This document shows, in pieces, positions 11,001 to 19,466 of a stretch of DNA of 64,000 nt (positions are counted from its first letter, which is position 1; each line of letters starts with the position of its first letter). The stretch covers positions 1 to 64,000 of the forward strand of contig NZ_JAFREP010000009.1 of the NCBI RefSeq assembly GCF_017377855.1, given 5' to 3'. The translations under genes were made by a program, and so were the position numbers. The DNA comes from Acanthopleuribacter pedis. Its GTDB lineage: Bacteria; Acidobacteriota; Holophagae; Acanthopleuribacterales; Acanthopleuribacteraceae. The notes under the pieces are model-generated. The model was not told the DNA's origin, ran no database searches, and saw only the letters and a list, made by a program, of their open reading frames with translations.

Positions 11001-11726
11001 GTTGCCGTCGGCGTTGATCATGACATTTTCGGGTTTGAGGTCGCGGTGGATCACCATGTGGTTGTGGGCGTGGCTAACCGCCTGGCACATCTTAAGCGCC
11101 AATTCAATACGCTGGGAAAGATCAGGCTGTTGCTTTTGCAGGTAAACATCCAGGTTTTGCCCCTCGATATGTTCGATGGCGATCCAGGGTTGCCCGTTGG
11201 CCAGTTCACCGGTTTCGATTAAATGGGCGATGTAGGGATGGTTAAGCTGGGCCAAGATACGGCATTCCCTTTGAAAGAGGGTGCGAACCTTGGGATTGAG
11301 GGTGTGTAGCACCTTGACGGCGACTTTCTGTTGGAAGGCGTCGTCGCGAACCGCTTGAAACACCACCCCGGTGCCACCGCTCCCCAGTTGGGTCTGCAAC
11401 AGAAAGGGCCCGCACAGGGTTCCCGGACGCGGCAAGGTGGCGGCGCCCCTTCCGTTTTCAGTGCCCGGGCGTTTTTGGGTCGTCCTATTTTTCAGTCGGG
11501 CGACGGCCCGCCCGAGATCGCCGTCGGGACCGGCATGATCCTGAAGCCACTCACAGACACCCTCGGCATCGTCATTGCTGAGCAGGGTCGCCAACAGTTG
11601 CATGGCGGCGTCCGTAGGAGGTTTTCCATTTTGAGACGCCGGCAAATCTGAATGCGCCGAATCGGACAAGGCATGCCTCTTGGTTGCGGCGCCGCCCCGA
11701 AAAGGAAAAAAGGGCTGTTCCCGCAA
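8097..11726 (-). CDS. Ser/Thr protein kinase with long TPR array
   Basis: About 1209 residues. The kinase domain begins near residue 105 with GSGGTGVVF, VAVKVL, HRDLKPENVMI, LLDFGIAV and YASPEQ. One membrane segment (about residues 405-425, PSALAATFLASVLTFILLL) follows. The remaining ~780 residues are helical, with at least a dozen tetratricopeptide-like units, several of kinesin-light-chain type (for example NLGVLLSRMGRVDQAEMVYRES and NNLGLFYKNLGMFEKAETFY). The topology suggests a cytoplasmic kinase and an external or periplasmic TPR sensor. The 5' end is uncertain: the frame starts at a TTG (11726) with no ribosome site, and an in-frame stop lies just upstream. The true start may be internal, for example the ATG at residue 42. 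Confidence 0.9.
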   Translation of the reverse strand: MREQPFFPFRGGAATKRHALSDSAHSDLPASQNGKPPTDAAMQLLATLLSNDDAEGVCEWLQDHAGPDGDLGRAVARLKNRTTQKRPGTENGRGAATLPRPGTLCGPFLLQTQLGSGGTGVVFQAVRDDAFQQKVAVKVLHTLNPKVRTLFQRECRILAQLNHPYIAHLIETGELANGQPWIAIEHIEGQNLDVYLQKQQPDLSQRIELALKMCQAVSHAHNHMVIHRDLKPENVMINADGNPKLLDFGIAVTFKPDTNAPARETELGNMMTVRYASPEQIGGQNLQAASDVYSLGVVIYEMLTGKLPYQVDCDNVAELMQAVRHGHVVPPSRNTTQERAVDSGTHRHRVRQLRGDLDTILLKALAQEPKHRYASVEAFAGDLSAYQAGLPIQARRATRTYLFRKFIARHPIPSALAATFLASVLTFILLLSAQQKKILEERDLAQREKQTAETVVTFIESMFDQIDPFSSYGREVTAYEVMRLGRERIELDLADEPEIQNRLFSTIGRVYHSVGHFEEARALLDRAVHNSEPGSPVFLEASLRRLLLLKTLGLGFELEARLKEIVPYWEAGAEPSEVLFYRYWLLVWRGRYQEARRYWSEIEPRIAVLPFQQRMHFDQLTASLLLSLDEQEASASLLKELADRQVQRLGSNHFELAVTFRLRADIEINRENLDEALRLLDASDQIIRDLFGDDHPTMLRNLHRRLSISQLLSQDEQGETLVKQAEAMGARLYQGDHPLLAFTAYHRGQIEIDRGRYEDAEASLRKALAGFLLFNGNEGLMTNKTRGNLGVLLSRMGRVDQAEMVYRESMAHSKAVFGEDHPQTATNLNNLGLLLLDTGKNEEAEHCLLRAYEVIRRSYGQNHVRTSLYANNLGLFYKNLGMFEKAETFYREALALRRELFGDDHPRTAVTAYNLAVLLQTRGDWAQSLDLYDLAYASMEKAYGETHEYTAVTLNGRADLAAWNGRFEAAVADNTRALAMIRELRGDKSPRTMGIWRSRGDIFYRSGLLEEAEAAYREGDAIAQEIELKTFREQAAIYAGLARTLIERARYQEAEPFVVKGLAVVGENETTNYFFSLQVLKVRIHMGLQQWDEADALQRSLLTKARGILPDHHFTLNQIRMERVALLAARNQWDEAEAVFETVNRHFVAALPEDHHHRDFSAAVEGRLRAERGDEAGPEQHRAACDRLADKIGENHFLTRRARNWPEPP

Positions 11727-11882
11727 AAAGTGGTGTACCGAGGAGAGGTTATCGGTATCTCAAATTCCCTTCGCCAAAGAGCGCCAAAAAGTTTAATCCC
11801 CGGCAAGCCGGGTAGCCAAGACGCCTGAGCACGGATGAATCCAAGCGCCCGCCAGGTCTCAGCGGCGATGGACAGGGGCTCG

Positions 11883-12112
11883 GTGTGGGTCTACCCCAAC
11901 ACGGCCAACATCCAAGGGTGCGGGGAGCCCGAGCCACGCCCCCCTCAAGGCATGACTCGGGCGAACCGCGGCGAGATCGAGTAGCCCCTCCCGATCTCGC
12001 GAACCGCACGCAAAACCCAAGACCGATGATGTGGAGACACGGGGTTTTGGGTCGGGTGCGGTGGGCGTGCGCCGAGGAAATACCGCCCCTCGCGGTGGGC
12101 GCACGCAAAAAA
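11883..12112. other. Run of strong stem-loops in a non-coding region
   Basis: The interval between the kinase-TPR and GT61 genes shows no credible gene, but it holds successive inverted repeats: GTGTGGG/CCCxACAC (11887-11903), CCCGAG/CTCGGG (11928-11961), GCGAGATCG/CGATCTCGC (11971-12000), a nested pair CCGCAC/GTGCGG enclosing AAAACCC/GGGTTTT (12004-12061), and GCGTGCGCC/GGCGCACGC enclosing CGAGG/CCTCG (12065-12106). The last is followed by an A-run on the plus strand. A palindromic repeat follows at 12118. This could be a structured RNA or a composite of repeat elements. Strand unknown. Confidence 0.5.
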
Positions 12113-12117
12113 AAGGA

Positions 12118-12179
12118 TTAGCTCGCATTTCTCACAAGGAATTCTGCTATGGGGCAACCCATGTGAGAACCGCGGGTTA
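12118..12179 (-). repeat. Palindromic repeat, short copy A
   Basis: 62 bases with complementary ends: TAACCCGCGGTTCTCACA on the minus strand, and TTAGCTCGCATTTCTCACAA reading in from the other side. It is related to copies at 42476-42693 and 56941-57004. The TAA at 12177-12179 is at once the end of the repeat and the stop codon of the GT61 gene. It may also serve as that gene's terminator hairpin. Confidence 0.75.
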
Positions 12180-13232
12180 GGCGATTTCGACGGTTGCGGG
12201 CGACATCTGTTGTGACATCAAGTCCAAGGTCATCATCATCGCGTTGATGTCGATCTCAAAATCATCACCGCGTGCATCACCCACCACGAATCCGTAGCGG
12301 TTACCCAGCGCATCGGTTAAGTCTTTGAGGACATTGTTAAAACGGTTTGGGGGTTGCAAGGTCAGCAAAGCACCGCCTTGGGCCATAGCGAAGACACCAT
12401 GAACGAGGTGGCTACCCTCGACCCCGACAACCAGGGCCGCGTCTTTGATTTTGTGCATCATTTGGGTCAGGCTCTCCTTGGTAGGATCCACGATGTCGAA
12501 GCCGTAACGGGCGAGATGATCCGCGACCTGCTGTTCGTTGCGCAACAAGCGGCGGCGGCCGCTTGTCCCACGGGTGATGAATACCCCGTGGCCGCAACGT
12601 TGCCCCGGGTAGAGGCGCATCTTTTCGCGAATCATTTTCAACCGTTGCCGCTTGAACGCGTTTTGGCCGACGTCGGGAATGACCGACAGGGTTTCCACAA
12701 GTACCACTTCGGTGGGCGGTGCCTCGATGCCCAGCATGCGCCGGTAATCGTGTTGGTGCGCGGTCCAGCGGGTTCCGGTAAACAACGGCGGCCCGTACAC
12801 ATCGCCGATGAGCGCCCGCGTGCAGTCGTCGGAAAGCCAGTGCCCGAAGTAACGGTTGCCGTTGTAGCTCGAAGCCAACAGCGCTTTTTCGACACGTAGG
12901 CCGGTTCGCAACGCCAACCCCCGCTCTCGTTGCGGGGTAACCACCACGCGTCCCTCGTCGCTGTAAATATAACCATTTACGACCTTGGCGTTGTGGAGGT
13001 GATACACCTCGGTGGCGCCGTGCTCGACCTCGCCACCAAAGATGCGCGCCTGCTCGAAAGTGAGGGTGGTCTCTTCCTGCACGGCTTGGACCTTGCCCAG
13101 TTGCTCCGGCAGAAAAACAGCGGGTGCCCGCCAGGCCCGTTCTCGGCCGTGTAAGACGCGCACCGGGTTGGTGAACAACCGCTGCTTTTTTTGGTACACC
13201 CGTTTCATCCGATAAAAAGCCGACGCCAACAT
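12177..13232 (-). CDS. GT61-family glycosyltransferase
   Basis: 351 residues, resembling the GT61 (DUF563) glycosyltransferases of surface-polysaccharide synthesis. The family pattern is visible: NRYFGHWLSDDCTRAL in the N-terminal half, then FITRGTSGRRRLLRNEQQV, GFDIVDPTKESLTQMMHKI and ALVVGVEGSHLVHGVFA, which correspond to the donor-binding C-terminal half. It has no signal peptide or membrane segment, so it is probably cytoplasmic. The ATG at 13232 has AGGGGG 6 bases upstream. No other polysaccharide genes are adjacent, so the sugar and acceptor are unknown. The stop codon is supplied by the palindromic repeat downstream. Confidence 0.8.
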   Translation of the reverse strand: MLASAFYRMKRVYQKKQRLFTNPVRVLHGRERAWRAPAVFLPEQLGKVQAVQEETTLTFEQARIFGGEVEHGATEVYHLHNAKVVNGYIYSDEGRVVVTPQRERGLALRTGLRVEKALLASSYNGNRYFGHWLSDDCTRALIGDVYGPPLFTGTRWTAHQHDYRRMLGIEAPPTEVVLVETLSVIPDVGQNAFKRQRLKMIREKMRLYPGQRCGHGVFITRGTSGRRRLLRNEQQVADHLARYGFDIVDPTKESLTQMMHKIKDAALVVGVEGSHLVHGVFAMAQGGALLTLQPPNRFNNVLKDLTDALGNRYGFVVGDARGDDFEIDINAMMMTLDLMSQQMSPATVEIA

Positions 13233-13356
13233 CGCAACCCCCTGGGCAGTGTGTCGTAAGACCGCCCTGTTCTGCCGTGCTGCTAATACAGGTCCTATAC
13301 CAACTTTTTAAACCGTTCTTTTGCTGCCACTTACCAGCCTTTGTGATCTTCGCGCC

Positions 13357-13395
13357 CTGTCTCACCTGAGACAGCGCCACGTGTCATATGAGACA
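13357..13395. promoter_or_regulatory. TGTCTCA/TGAGACA palindromes, possible operator
   Basis: A perfect 18-base palindrome CTGTCTCA-CC-TGAGACAG lies at 13357-13374. Eight bases further on is a shortened version, TGTCATATGAGACA (13382-13395), and a lone GAGACA half-site follows near 13410. The pair lies about 125 bases upstream of the GT61 start and just before the beta-lactamase-family remnant. It looks like a dimeric regulator site, but I see no clear promoter next to it. Confidence 0.4.
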
Positions 13396-13477
13396 AAGCA
13401 CGCGACAACGAGACACGGAAGGTTGCCGCGAGACGGGACACCACCCACCCGAACGGCACTATCAGGCCGGCCGTCTC

Positions 13478-13750
13478 ATGAAACCGAAACGTTCGACGTA
13501 CATGGTGCAACCGCAACCCTTGCGCGAAGACCGGAGCAACCACGCGATGGGTTGGTTACCGGGCGAGATCGCAGGCAAAAAACGGGTCTGGCACAGCGGG
13601 GGCATCAACGGTTTCACCTCCGGTATCAGCTACCTTCCCGCGATAAACATCCGGGTGATTCGTTTCCACAACGTGGAAAACCCAGAACACGGCCCCACGG
13701 CGATCAGGATTTTACTTCGGTATCAGCAGTTTTCACGCGAAGCGTGCTAG
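13478..13750 (+). pseudogene. C-terminal remnant of a beta-lactamase-family serine hydrolase
   Basis: The translated stretch MGWLPGEIAGKKRVWHSGGI then NGFTSGISYLPAINIRVI matches the C-terminal end of class C beta-lactamase-related hydrolases, where HSGGINGF replaces the KTG motif. The preceding text (LMKPKRSTYMVQPQ) also fits that family. The roughly 300 residues that should carry the SxxK and YxN motifs are absent upstream, so this is a truncated relic. An open frame continues upstream to 13388 but does not resemble the family. Another possibility is an expressed short peptide of new function, which I consider unlikely. Confidence 0.6.
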
Positions 13751-13815
13751 GTCGGCGCCGCCGCCCGACCATGGGACGGGGAACCCAATGACAACGAGAA
13801 GCGGCGCGGAAAAAA

Positions 13816-15264
13816 TCACGATTCATCCACCTTCCTGTCGCGGTGGATCCGGGTCAAGGCTCCTTGCTGATCCTCGCTCAGGGTCAGATCACCCACGCCC
13901 TGCTCGGGCACAACCAAGCTCAATCCACCACCGCCACCGCCAACCAATAATCCGTGGCGCAATTGCAGCGAGAGAATCACCCGGTCTAACTTTTCTTGCG
14001 CGTCAAGGTTAAAAACGCTTCGCAGCGGCACCAGTTCGGCAATCACCGCCGGGGAACCGATCATGTCCAAACTATCCAGGCAGAAATCCATCATTTTGTA
14101 ACGGCGCACGGCCTTGAGAAACAGCGCCTCGGTATCGGGATGGGGTCCCAAGTCGCGCAGGGCAACCAACAAATCAAAGGCGAAATCACGCATTGCGGCG
14201 CCTTTCTCGGAAAGCACCTCATCAGCCAGTTCGACCAGGAGCGCGCGAACCGCGTCGTTCCCCAGCGCGGTCAGGCCGGCCAAGGCGGTTTCGGTGCCGG
14301 GCCGCAACCCCAAGCCCTCGTGCAAAATCTCGATCTGGGTGGCGGCTTCGAAGCGGGCCACATCGCGGAGAAACGCGGTTCGAAGAGAGGCCGGACATGC
14401 CCCAATCACCGCGCGATAATGGGCCGGCCGATCCGCATCCGCTAAGCCGCGAATATGGAGAAAGCGAAGCGCAAAGGGTGCGCTGTCAGCGGGTTCCGGC
14501 CAAGACCAATCGCCCGGCGTACCGGCGTCGGCCAAGTCGCACCACAGCGCCGCGAGGCGCTCCTGCACCAGCGAGACATGCTCCCCTATGATCGCCGCAC
14601 GAAGGCGACCATCCATACCCGGATCGTCCTGCCAACCCACGGCGGTTTCACTCAATAGGGCGACCACCCACTGGATCACCGAAGAACAGGACGCCTGAAT
14701 CGGCAGTTGGGCTTGGCGCCAAGCCCACCCACGCGCCCGCAGACGCGCTCGCCCCCAGGTCCAAAAATTATGCGGGGTCAGGTAACAAAGCCTGCCCTCG
14801 GTTGCGGATAGGTGCCGCAGGCTCACAAGGCGACGGCGGGTGTCGGCATCAAACCAGGCTAGGGCGTTGGGATCGCCCAAACGCAGTAAAAAGGTGGCGT
14901 CAAACGCGCGGTCACCGGTCTTAGCACACTCAAAATAACGTTGTTCGTGTTTGTCGAAGGGTTTCAACTCAAACCCATAAGGGAGCGGCGGGTTGAAGAT
15001 GACTTCCAAAGATCGGCTGTCCATGTGGAGTTGATGTCCCCGAAACGGGCCCACAAGCCCGTCTTCCGTATGGGTCAAACCGGGAAAAACCCGCGCCAAC
15101 TTTAGGATCGAACGAAAGGGAGAAAAGAGACCCCATTTCGCCAGCAAGCGCTCAAAGGCTTGAAATAAAAAAACAAACGGGAGCCAGAGCGGACTATAAA
15201 CGGCTGCAAGGATAACCAGCACGAATACCGCGATAAAAATAGGTTCAAAATCAATACCGCCCAT
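13816..15264 (-). CDS. Membrane-anchored protein of unknown function (paralogue 1)
   Basis: 482 residues with one or two N-terminal membrane segments (IAVFVLVILAAVYSPLWLPFVFLF) and a large soluble region. The C-terminal half has helical HEAT-like units (ALLVELADEVL, ALRDLGPHPDTEALFLKAVR, CLDSLDMIGSPAVIAELVPL). A run of six glycines (VGGGGGG) lies near the end. The start is firm: AGGAGGTG precedes the ATG at 15264. It is a paralogue of the next gene upstream, with shared text GTPGDWSWP, FLHxR, DVARF and CLDSL-IGSP-VIA-LVPLR. No family recognised. Confidence 0.8.
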   Translation of the reverse strand: MGGIDFEPIFIAVFVLVILAAVYSPLWLPFVFLFQAFERLLAKWGLFSPFRSILKLARVFPGLTHTEDGLVGPFRGHQLHMDSRSLEVIFNPPLPYGFELKPFDKHEQRYFECAKTGDRAFDATFLLRLGDPNALAWFDADTRRRLVSLRHLSATEGRLCYLTPHNFWTWGRARLRARGWAWRQAQLPIQASCSSVIQWVVALLSETAVGWQDDPGMDGRLRAAIIGEHVSLVQERLAALWCDLADAGTPGDWSWPEPADSAPFALRFLHIRGLADADRPAHYRAVIGACPASLRTAFLRDVARFEAATQIEILHEGLGLRPGTETALAGLTALGNDAVRALLVELADEVLSEKGAAMRDFAFDLLVALRDLGPHPDTEALFLKAVRRYKMMDFCLDSLDMIGSPAVIAELVPLRSVFNLDAQEKLDRVILSLQLRHGLLVGGGGGGLSLVVPEQGVGDLTLSEDQQGALTRIHRDRKVDES

Positions 15265-15432
15265 GTCACCTCCTCGAAACCGCGACCCCGTCTCAGCGTT
15301 TTAGCGAAACGAACCCAAAAAACCCCTTTTTCTCTATTAAAGCGTGTCCTGTTTCAAAAAACGTCATCTTGACCGGCAAAAATGGGCCGGCGGCCGGGCA
15401 AAACCCAACGTTGGGTCAAAATGCCTGTCGGA

Positions 15433-16947
15433 TCAATGGTTTGAACGGTCGACGTCAACTTGGGATACGGAACCCGACAGATCATCAGCCGCCTTGCTCA
15501 AGGCGCCTTGGGTTCCCTCGGCTGAGACAACGGTTAGGCACCCGGCCACATCGTTGATTACCAAGCCGTGACGGATTTGCAGGGCCCTCACAACCGCCTC
15601 CAGTTTGCCGAGGGTGGCGGTGGTGATGCGACCGCGAAGCGGCACCAAGGCGGCAATCACATGGGGCGAGCCGATGTGTTCCAAACTGTCCAGACACAAA
15701 TCCATCAGGTGGTAGGCCTTGAGGGCTTTGAGAAAAAAGGCCTCGGCGCCTGGGTCCGGACCCAAATCGCGCAAACCGTTGAGAAGGTCGCACGCGATGA
15801 AGCGATAGGCGGAACGGGGCGTAAAAAGCGCCTGTTCGGCGAGATCCAAGAGCACGGCACGCGCGGGTTCCCCACCAACAGCAACCAACCCGGCGACGGC
15901 GGTCTGACAACCCATCAGGGTCTCGGTCCCTTTGCGCAACAGGGTGATCTGCCGCGCGCGGTCGAAACGGGCCACATCGGCAAGAAAGACGGGTCGCAGA
16001 ATTTCGGGGCAAAACGGGAGCAGGTCGGTGTAGATCGCCGCGTTCTCGCGGTCCGGCGAAGCGCGCAAATGGAGGAACCGAAAGGCAAAAGAGGCCCCAG
16101 ACGCCGGTGCCGGCCAAGACCAGTCACCCGGCGTCCCACGATCAGAAAGCTCACACCAGAGCGCGGCGAAATGGTCGCGCATGGCAGGAACCGTCTCACC
16201 GTTAAGCGCGTCGCGCAAACGCTGGTTCAGGGTGCGCTCATCGTTCCATCGCGCGGTTAATTCGAACAAGGTGGCGGTGATCCAGGGTAAGGTCGAAACA
16301 CGCGCCCAACCGGTAACCGCCCGCGGGTTTTGCCGATGCCAACGCCAAGCAAGACGCCTTTGGCGCAGCCATTGCCAAAAGGTGGTGCAGGCCTTAAACC
16401 GCAAATGAGAATGGGCGGCAAGGATCTGTTGGGCTTCCAATAAAAGACGACGACTCGGGGCATCGAAATATACCAGCGCGGTCGGGTCGTGCAACAAAAG
16501 ACAAAATTGGGCGTCAAAGGCGCCGTCTTCGGTTTGAAACGGAAAAAGGTAGGCGCGTTGGCCGGGCTCCGCGGGTCTCAGTACAAAACCATGGGGAAGC
16601 GGCGTTTGGAAGGTCAGCTCGATGCCGTCCGCATCCAAAAGGAACGGGTGGTCCGCCGTAATACCACGCGCAAAACGCTGTTGCGCCACCAGATTGGGAA
16701 CGAAGCGACCCCGCCGGTGGACCCACTGATAGGGCCAAAAAAAACCACAGCACGCCAGGATCACCTCCATACAACGAACCGTGATCAGGAAAAGCAGCAG
16801 CAGTGGGATGAGCAGGGCGACAAGTAAACCGAAAATGACGAGCAAGGTGGTTAGGTCAAGGGTTTCCGGGCCGTGGCTGCCACACCAGGCGAGTCCCCAT
16901 CCCAAACCAGAAACCGCGACCACCCCGTGGAAGAAAAACCCATTCAC
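15433..16947 (-). CDS. Membrane-anchored protein of unknown function (paralogue 2)
   Basis: Up to 504 residues. The N-terminus has one or two strong membrane segments (LLVIFGLLVALLIPLLLLFL and the following stretch), then a soluble region collinear with the neighbouring paralogue. Matching blocks are GTPGDWSWPAP, FAFRFLHLRA, FLADVARFDRARQITLL and CLDSLEHIGSPHVIAALVPL. The frame begins with a GTG (16947), and the first ~30 residues differ from the paralogue, so the true start could be further in. The pair looks like a tandem duplication that has since diverged. Function unknown. Confidence 0.78.
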   Translation of the reverse strand: MNGFFFHGVVAVSGLGWGLAWCGSHGPETLDLTTLLVIFGLLVALLIPLLLLFLITVRCMEVILACCGFFWPYQWVHRRGRFVPNLVAQQRFARGITADHPFLLDADGIELTFQTPLPHGFVLRPAEPGQRAYLFPFQTEDGAFDAQFCLLLHDPTALVYFDAPSRRLLLEAQQILAAHSHLRFKACTTFWQWLRQRRLAWRWHRQNPRAVTGWARVSTLPWITATLFELTARWNDERTLNQRLRDALNGETVPAMRDHFAALWCELSDRGTPGDWSWPAPASGASFAFRFLHLRASPDRENAAIYTDLLPFCPEILRPVFLADVARFDRARQITLLRKGTETLMGCQTAVAGLVAVGGEPARAVLLDLAEQALFTPRSAYRFIACDLLNGLRDLGPDPGAEAFFLKALKAYHLMDLCLDSLEHIGSPHVIAALVPLRGRITTATLGKLEAVVRALQIRHGLVINDVAGCLTVVSAEGTQGALSKAADDLSGSVSQVDVDRSNH

Positions 16948-17042
16948 CGTTTCGCCCCGCTGCGCCCAAGAATCGAGTCCACTAACTAGATCGCAGACGC
17001 GGCTAAAAGGGTCGCAACAAAATGCTCAAACAGTTCGATAAA

Positions 17043-17073
17043 GGGGAAACGCGAAGAAGCCCCGCGTTTCCCC
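17043..17073 (-). terminator. Terminator hairpin after the metalloprotease gene
   Basis: A perfect 11-base stem, GGGGAAACGCG/CGCGTTTCCCC, with a 9-base loop, 8 bases past the metalloprotease stop. On the minus strand it is followed by TTTAT. Confidence 0.75.
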
Positions 17074-17081
17074 GGCATTGA

Positions 17082-19466
17082 TTAGTTACCAATCGGACTG
17101 CCGGGCGGAATTTCAACGGGCTCACCGGCCTCGTGATAATCCTCTTCCGACAACAGTTTCTCGGCAACCTGCTGTAGGTACAGGCCGTGGTTGCGTTCCT
17201 CCGCGTCGGTTAGGGCGGTCAGCTTGGCGACGGTGTTTTGGACGGCACCGGCCAACAAGGTACGGATATCGCCGCGGATTTCACCGTCCCCGTAGCGCTC
17301 AAGCATGGCGCGCACGGCTTGCTCACGCGCCTGGAGCATCAGGGTTTTGGCGCCGCGCTCGCTTTGGCTGACGACCAGCTTTTTGACCAGTTCATCCAAC
17401 ACCTCGGCAACCCCCAACTGTTCGCCGTCCAAGGCGTGCTGGTTGGCGATGCGGTGCAAACGGCTGGGTTCCAGCAAGGCGGTCAGGCTCATGGCCAAGC
17501 TGGTTTCGGCCATGGCCACATGATCGGGAGCGGCGCCGGTACGCCGGGCAAACAACTCACGATGCATGGGATAGCCATAAGCCCGCGGCGGAATCGCGCC
17601 GGCCAATTCACCCGGCAAGCTCAAGAATTGGGGCTCCATGGTTTGCAGCAACAAGGTCACGGCGCGCCGCTGGCGATCCGCGCTCACGGGTTTGTTTCCG
17701 GTTAGGGTCCCCTCATCCATGCGGTCCTTCACGCGGTAATCGAAGTGAATGCCGCCGATGCTTTTCGCCAGCGCTTCGAGCTGGTAGCGGTGCATCAGGT
17801 ACACGGGGACCAGCACTTCTTCCAACTCACTGTAGGTCCGCCCGGCGGACAGGTTCGCGGTCGAAAAATTTTGCAACACATGGTTGCGCAGTGCCACCAT
17901 GCGTTCGAATTCGTCGATGGGATCGGCACCGTTGTCCCACAGGTTGGCCGTGGGGTGGGCGTCGCTCACCTCGCGGGAATGTTCATCGGTGATAAACGGC
18001 AAGCCCTTCTTTTCGGTCTCCTTCAGCACCGCGGCCAAACCCTTGGCCTCGTCGCGCCATTCGCCGTAAAGGTACTTGACGGCCTGCTTATCCCAGACGC
18101 CGATGCCGACGTCGTAGACCTCACTAAAATCGAGCTTGCCGCGTTTCAGCGTGACCAAGGGCGCCGGGTAATCCATCACCGAGGCACGGTCGTGGGCGCT
18201 GGCCGCGAAGTTATGCGCAATCCCCAGTGTGTGACCGACCTCGTGGGCCGACAACTGACGAATGCGGGCCAAGGCCAATTCGACGGGATCCCACTTGCCG
18301 CGACTTCCGTTTTTCTGCAGCGGCAACATGCCTTCAAACAGCAAGCGATCCTGACGCACCCGCTGGGAACCGAGGATAACGAAGCCTTTGATGATTTCAC
18401 CGGTGCGCGGGTCGGGAATCACCCAACCGTAAGACCAGCCGCGGGTGGCGCGGTGAACCCATTGAATCACGTTGTAACGCACATCCATGGGATCGGCGTC
18501 CGCGGGCAGCATTTTGACCTGAAAACCGTCGATGATGCCGGCGGCTTCAAAGGCCTCGTTCCACCAGGACGCCCCTTCGATCAACGCATCGCGGATTTGG
18601 GGCGGCGTGCCGGGGTCGAGATAATAAACCAAGGGCTCGACCAGCTCGGAACGTTTGGCGCCGGGATCCTTGCGCACCAACCGGTGGCGATAAACCCAGT
18701 GTTTCTCCAAGGGCGCATCCAGCGGGGCGGCGTAGTCACGCAAGGTGAACGGGAAGCCGCCGGAACGGGGGTGGAACACACGCGGTTTGTAGCCTGGCTC
18801 AGGCAATTGCACGATGGAAAAATGCTGGCGAACCGACACCCGCGTGGCGTCGGGGGTCACGTCGCGAACGAAATCACCGGGCTCGTCCCCTTCCAAAGTC
18901 AGCATCACCTCAATTTCCGTGTTGCGGGGAAAGGCCTTGGTACGCGGCAGGTAAACAAAACTCGCATCTTCTTCCACACCGAAATCACCCTGCTCAGCCT
19001 CGGCCAAGCGATCGGCAATCCCGGCGCGATCCGCGAAAATGTATTCGTTGAGCGGAATCCACAAGGTGCCGTCCAGTTCCTCCTCGATTTCCACGCTCCA
19101 AAGGACGGAGGCGGCAAAACTTTCGGCGACGGCCCGCTGCTCGGCGGGGTTTTCGGAAAAGGCGGTGTGGTAGGTATTGGGTTGCATTAAGAAGAGGCGT
19201 GGGCCGACGCGCTTGAAGTACACCAAGCGGGTATTGTCGACCAATCCGCGGTCCAAACCCACGTCGTTGGATCCCAAACCACCGGCGATCCCGGCGGCAA
19301 GAATAAAATGTTGTTCCAAGTTATCAACGGCGAGATACAGCTCGCCTTCTTGCTCATCCCAAGCTAAATCCATGTAACCGGGGATAACCTGTTTATCTTC
19401 TAGAAAGTCCGGCGCTTGGTCGGGCGCCTCGAAAAGCAAAAGCATGCTCAAAAGTACCAGTGTCAT
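17082..19466 (-). CDS. Secreted zinc-dependent metalloprotease (met-zincin, DUF5117/DUF4953 type)
   Basis: 794 residues with a signal peptide (MTLVLLSMLLLFEAP). The zinc site HEVGHTLGIAHNF, at about residues 414-426, has the three His ligands and catalytic Glu of the extended HExxHxxGxxH type. The Met-turn SVMDYPAP follows. Other family text includes YYLDPGTPPQIRDALIEGA, WWNEAFEAAGI and NVIQWVHRATRGWSYG before the active site. These proteins are periplasmic or outer-surface proteases of poorly known substrate. GAGG 5 bases before the ATG at 19466 supports the start. A terminator hairpin lies just downstream. Confidence 0.9.
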   Translation of the reverse strand: MTLVLLSMLLLFEAPDQAPDFLEDKQVIPGYMDLAWDEQEGELYLAVDNLEQHFILAAGIAGGLGSNDVGLDRGLVDNTRLVYFKRVGPRLFLMQPNTYHTAFSENPAEQRAVAESFAASVLWSVEIEEELDGTLWIPLNEYIFADRAGIADRLAEAEQGDFGVEEDASFVYLPRTKAFPRNTEIEVMLTLEGDEPGDFVRDVTPDATRVSVRQHFSIVQLPEPGYKPRVFHPRSGGFPFTLRDYAAPLDAPLEKHWVYRHRLVRKDPGAKRSELVEPLVYYLDPGTPPQIRDALIEGASWWNEAFEAAGIIDGFQVKMLPADADPMDVRYNVIQWVHRATRGWSYGWVIPDPRTGEIIKGFVILGSQRVRQDRLLFEGMLPLQKNGSRGKWDPVELALARIRQLSAHEVGHTLGIAHNFAASAHDRASVMDYPAPLVTLKRGKLDFSEVYDVGIGVWDKQAVKYLYGEWRDEAKGLAAVLKETEKKGLPFITDEHSREVSDAHPTANLWDNGADPIDEFERMVALRNHVLQNFSTANLSAGRTYSELEEVLVPVYLMHRYQLEALAKSIGGIHFDYRVKDRMDEGTLTGNKPVSADRQRRAVTLLLQTMEPQFLSLPGELAGAIPPRAYGYPMHRELFARRTGAAPDHVAMAETSLAMSLTALLEPSRLHRIANQHALDGEQLGVAEVLDELVKKLVVSQSERGAKTLMLQAREQAVRAMLERYGDGEIRGDIRTLLAGAVQNTVAKLTALTDAEERNHGLYLQQVAEKLLSEEDYHEAGEPVEIPPGSPIGN

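Noticed and set aside
12065..12112. Strong hairpin as terminator of a neighbouring gene
   Set aside because: It is followed by an A-run on the plus strand and preceded by a T-run on the minus strand, the wrong order for an intrinsic terminator in either direction.
17745..19190. 481-codon open frame opposite the metalloprotease
   Set aside because: Antisense to the conserved zinc protease, with no recognisable motif.
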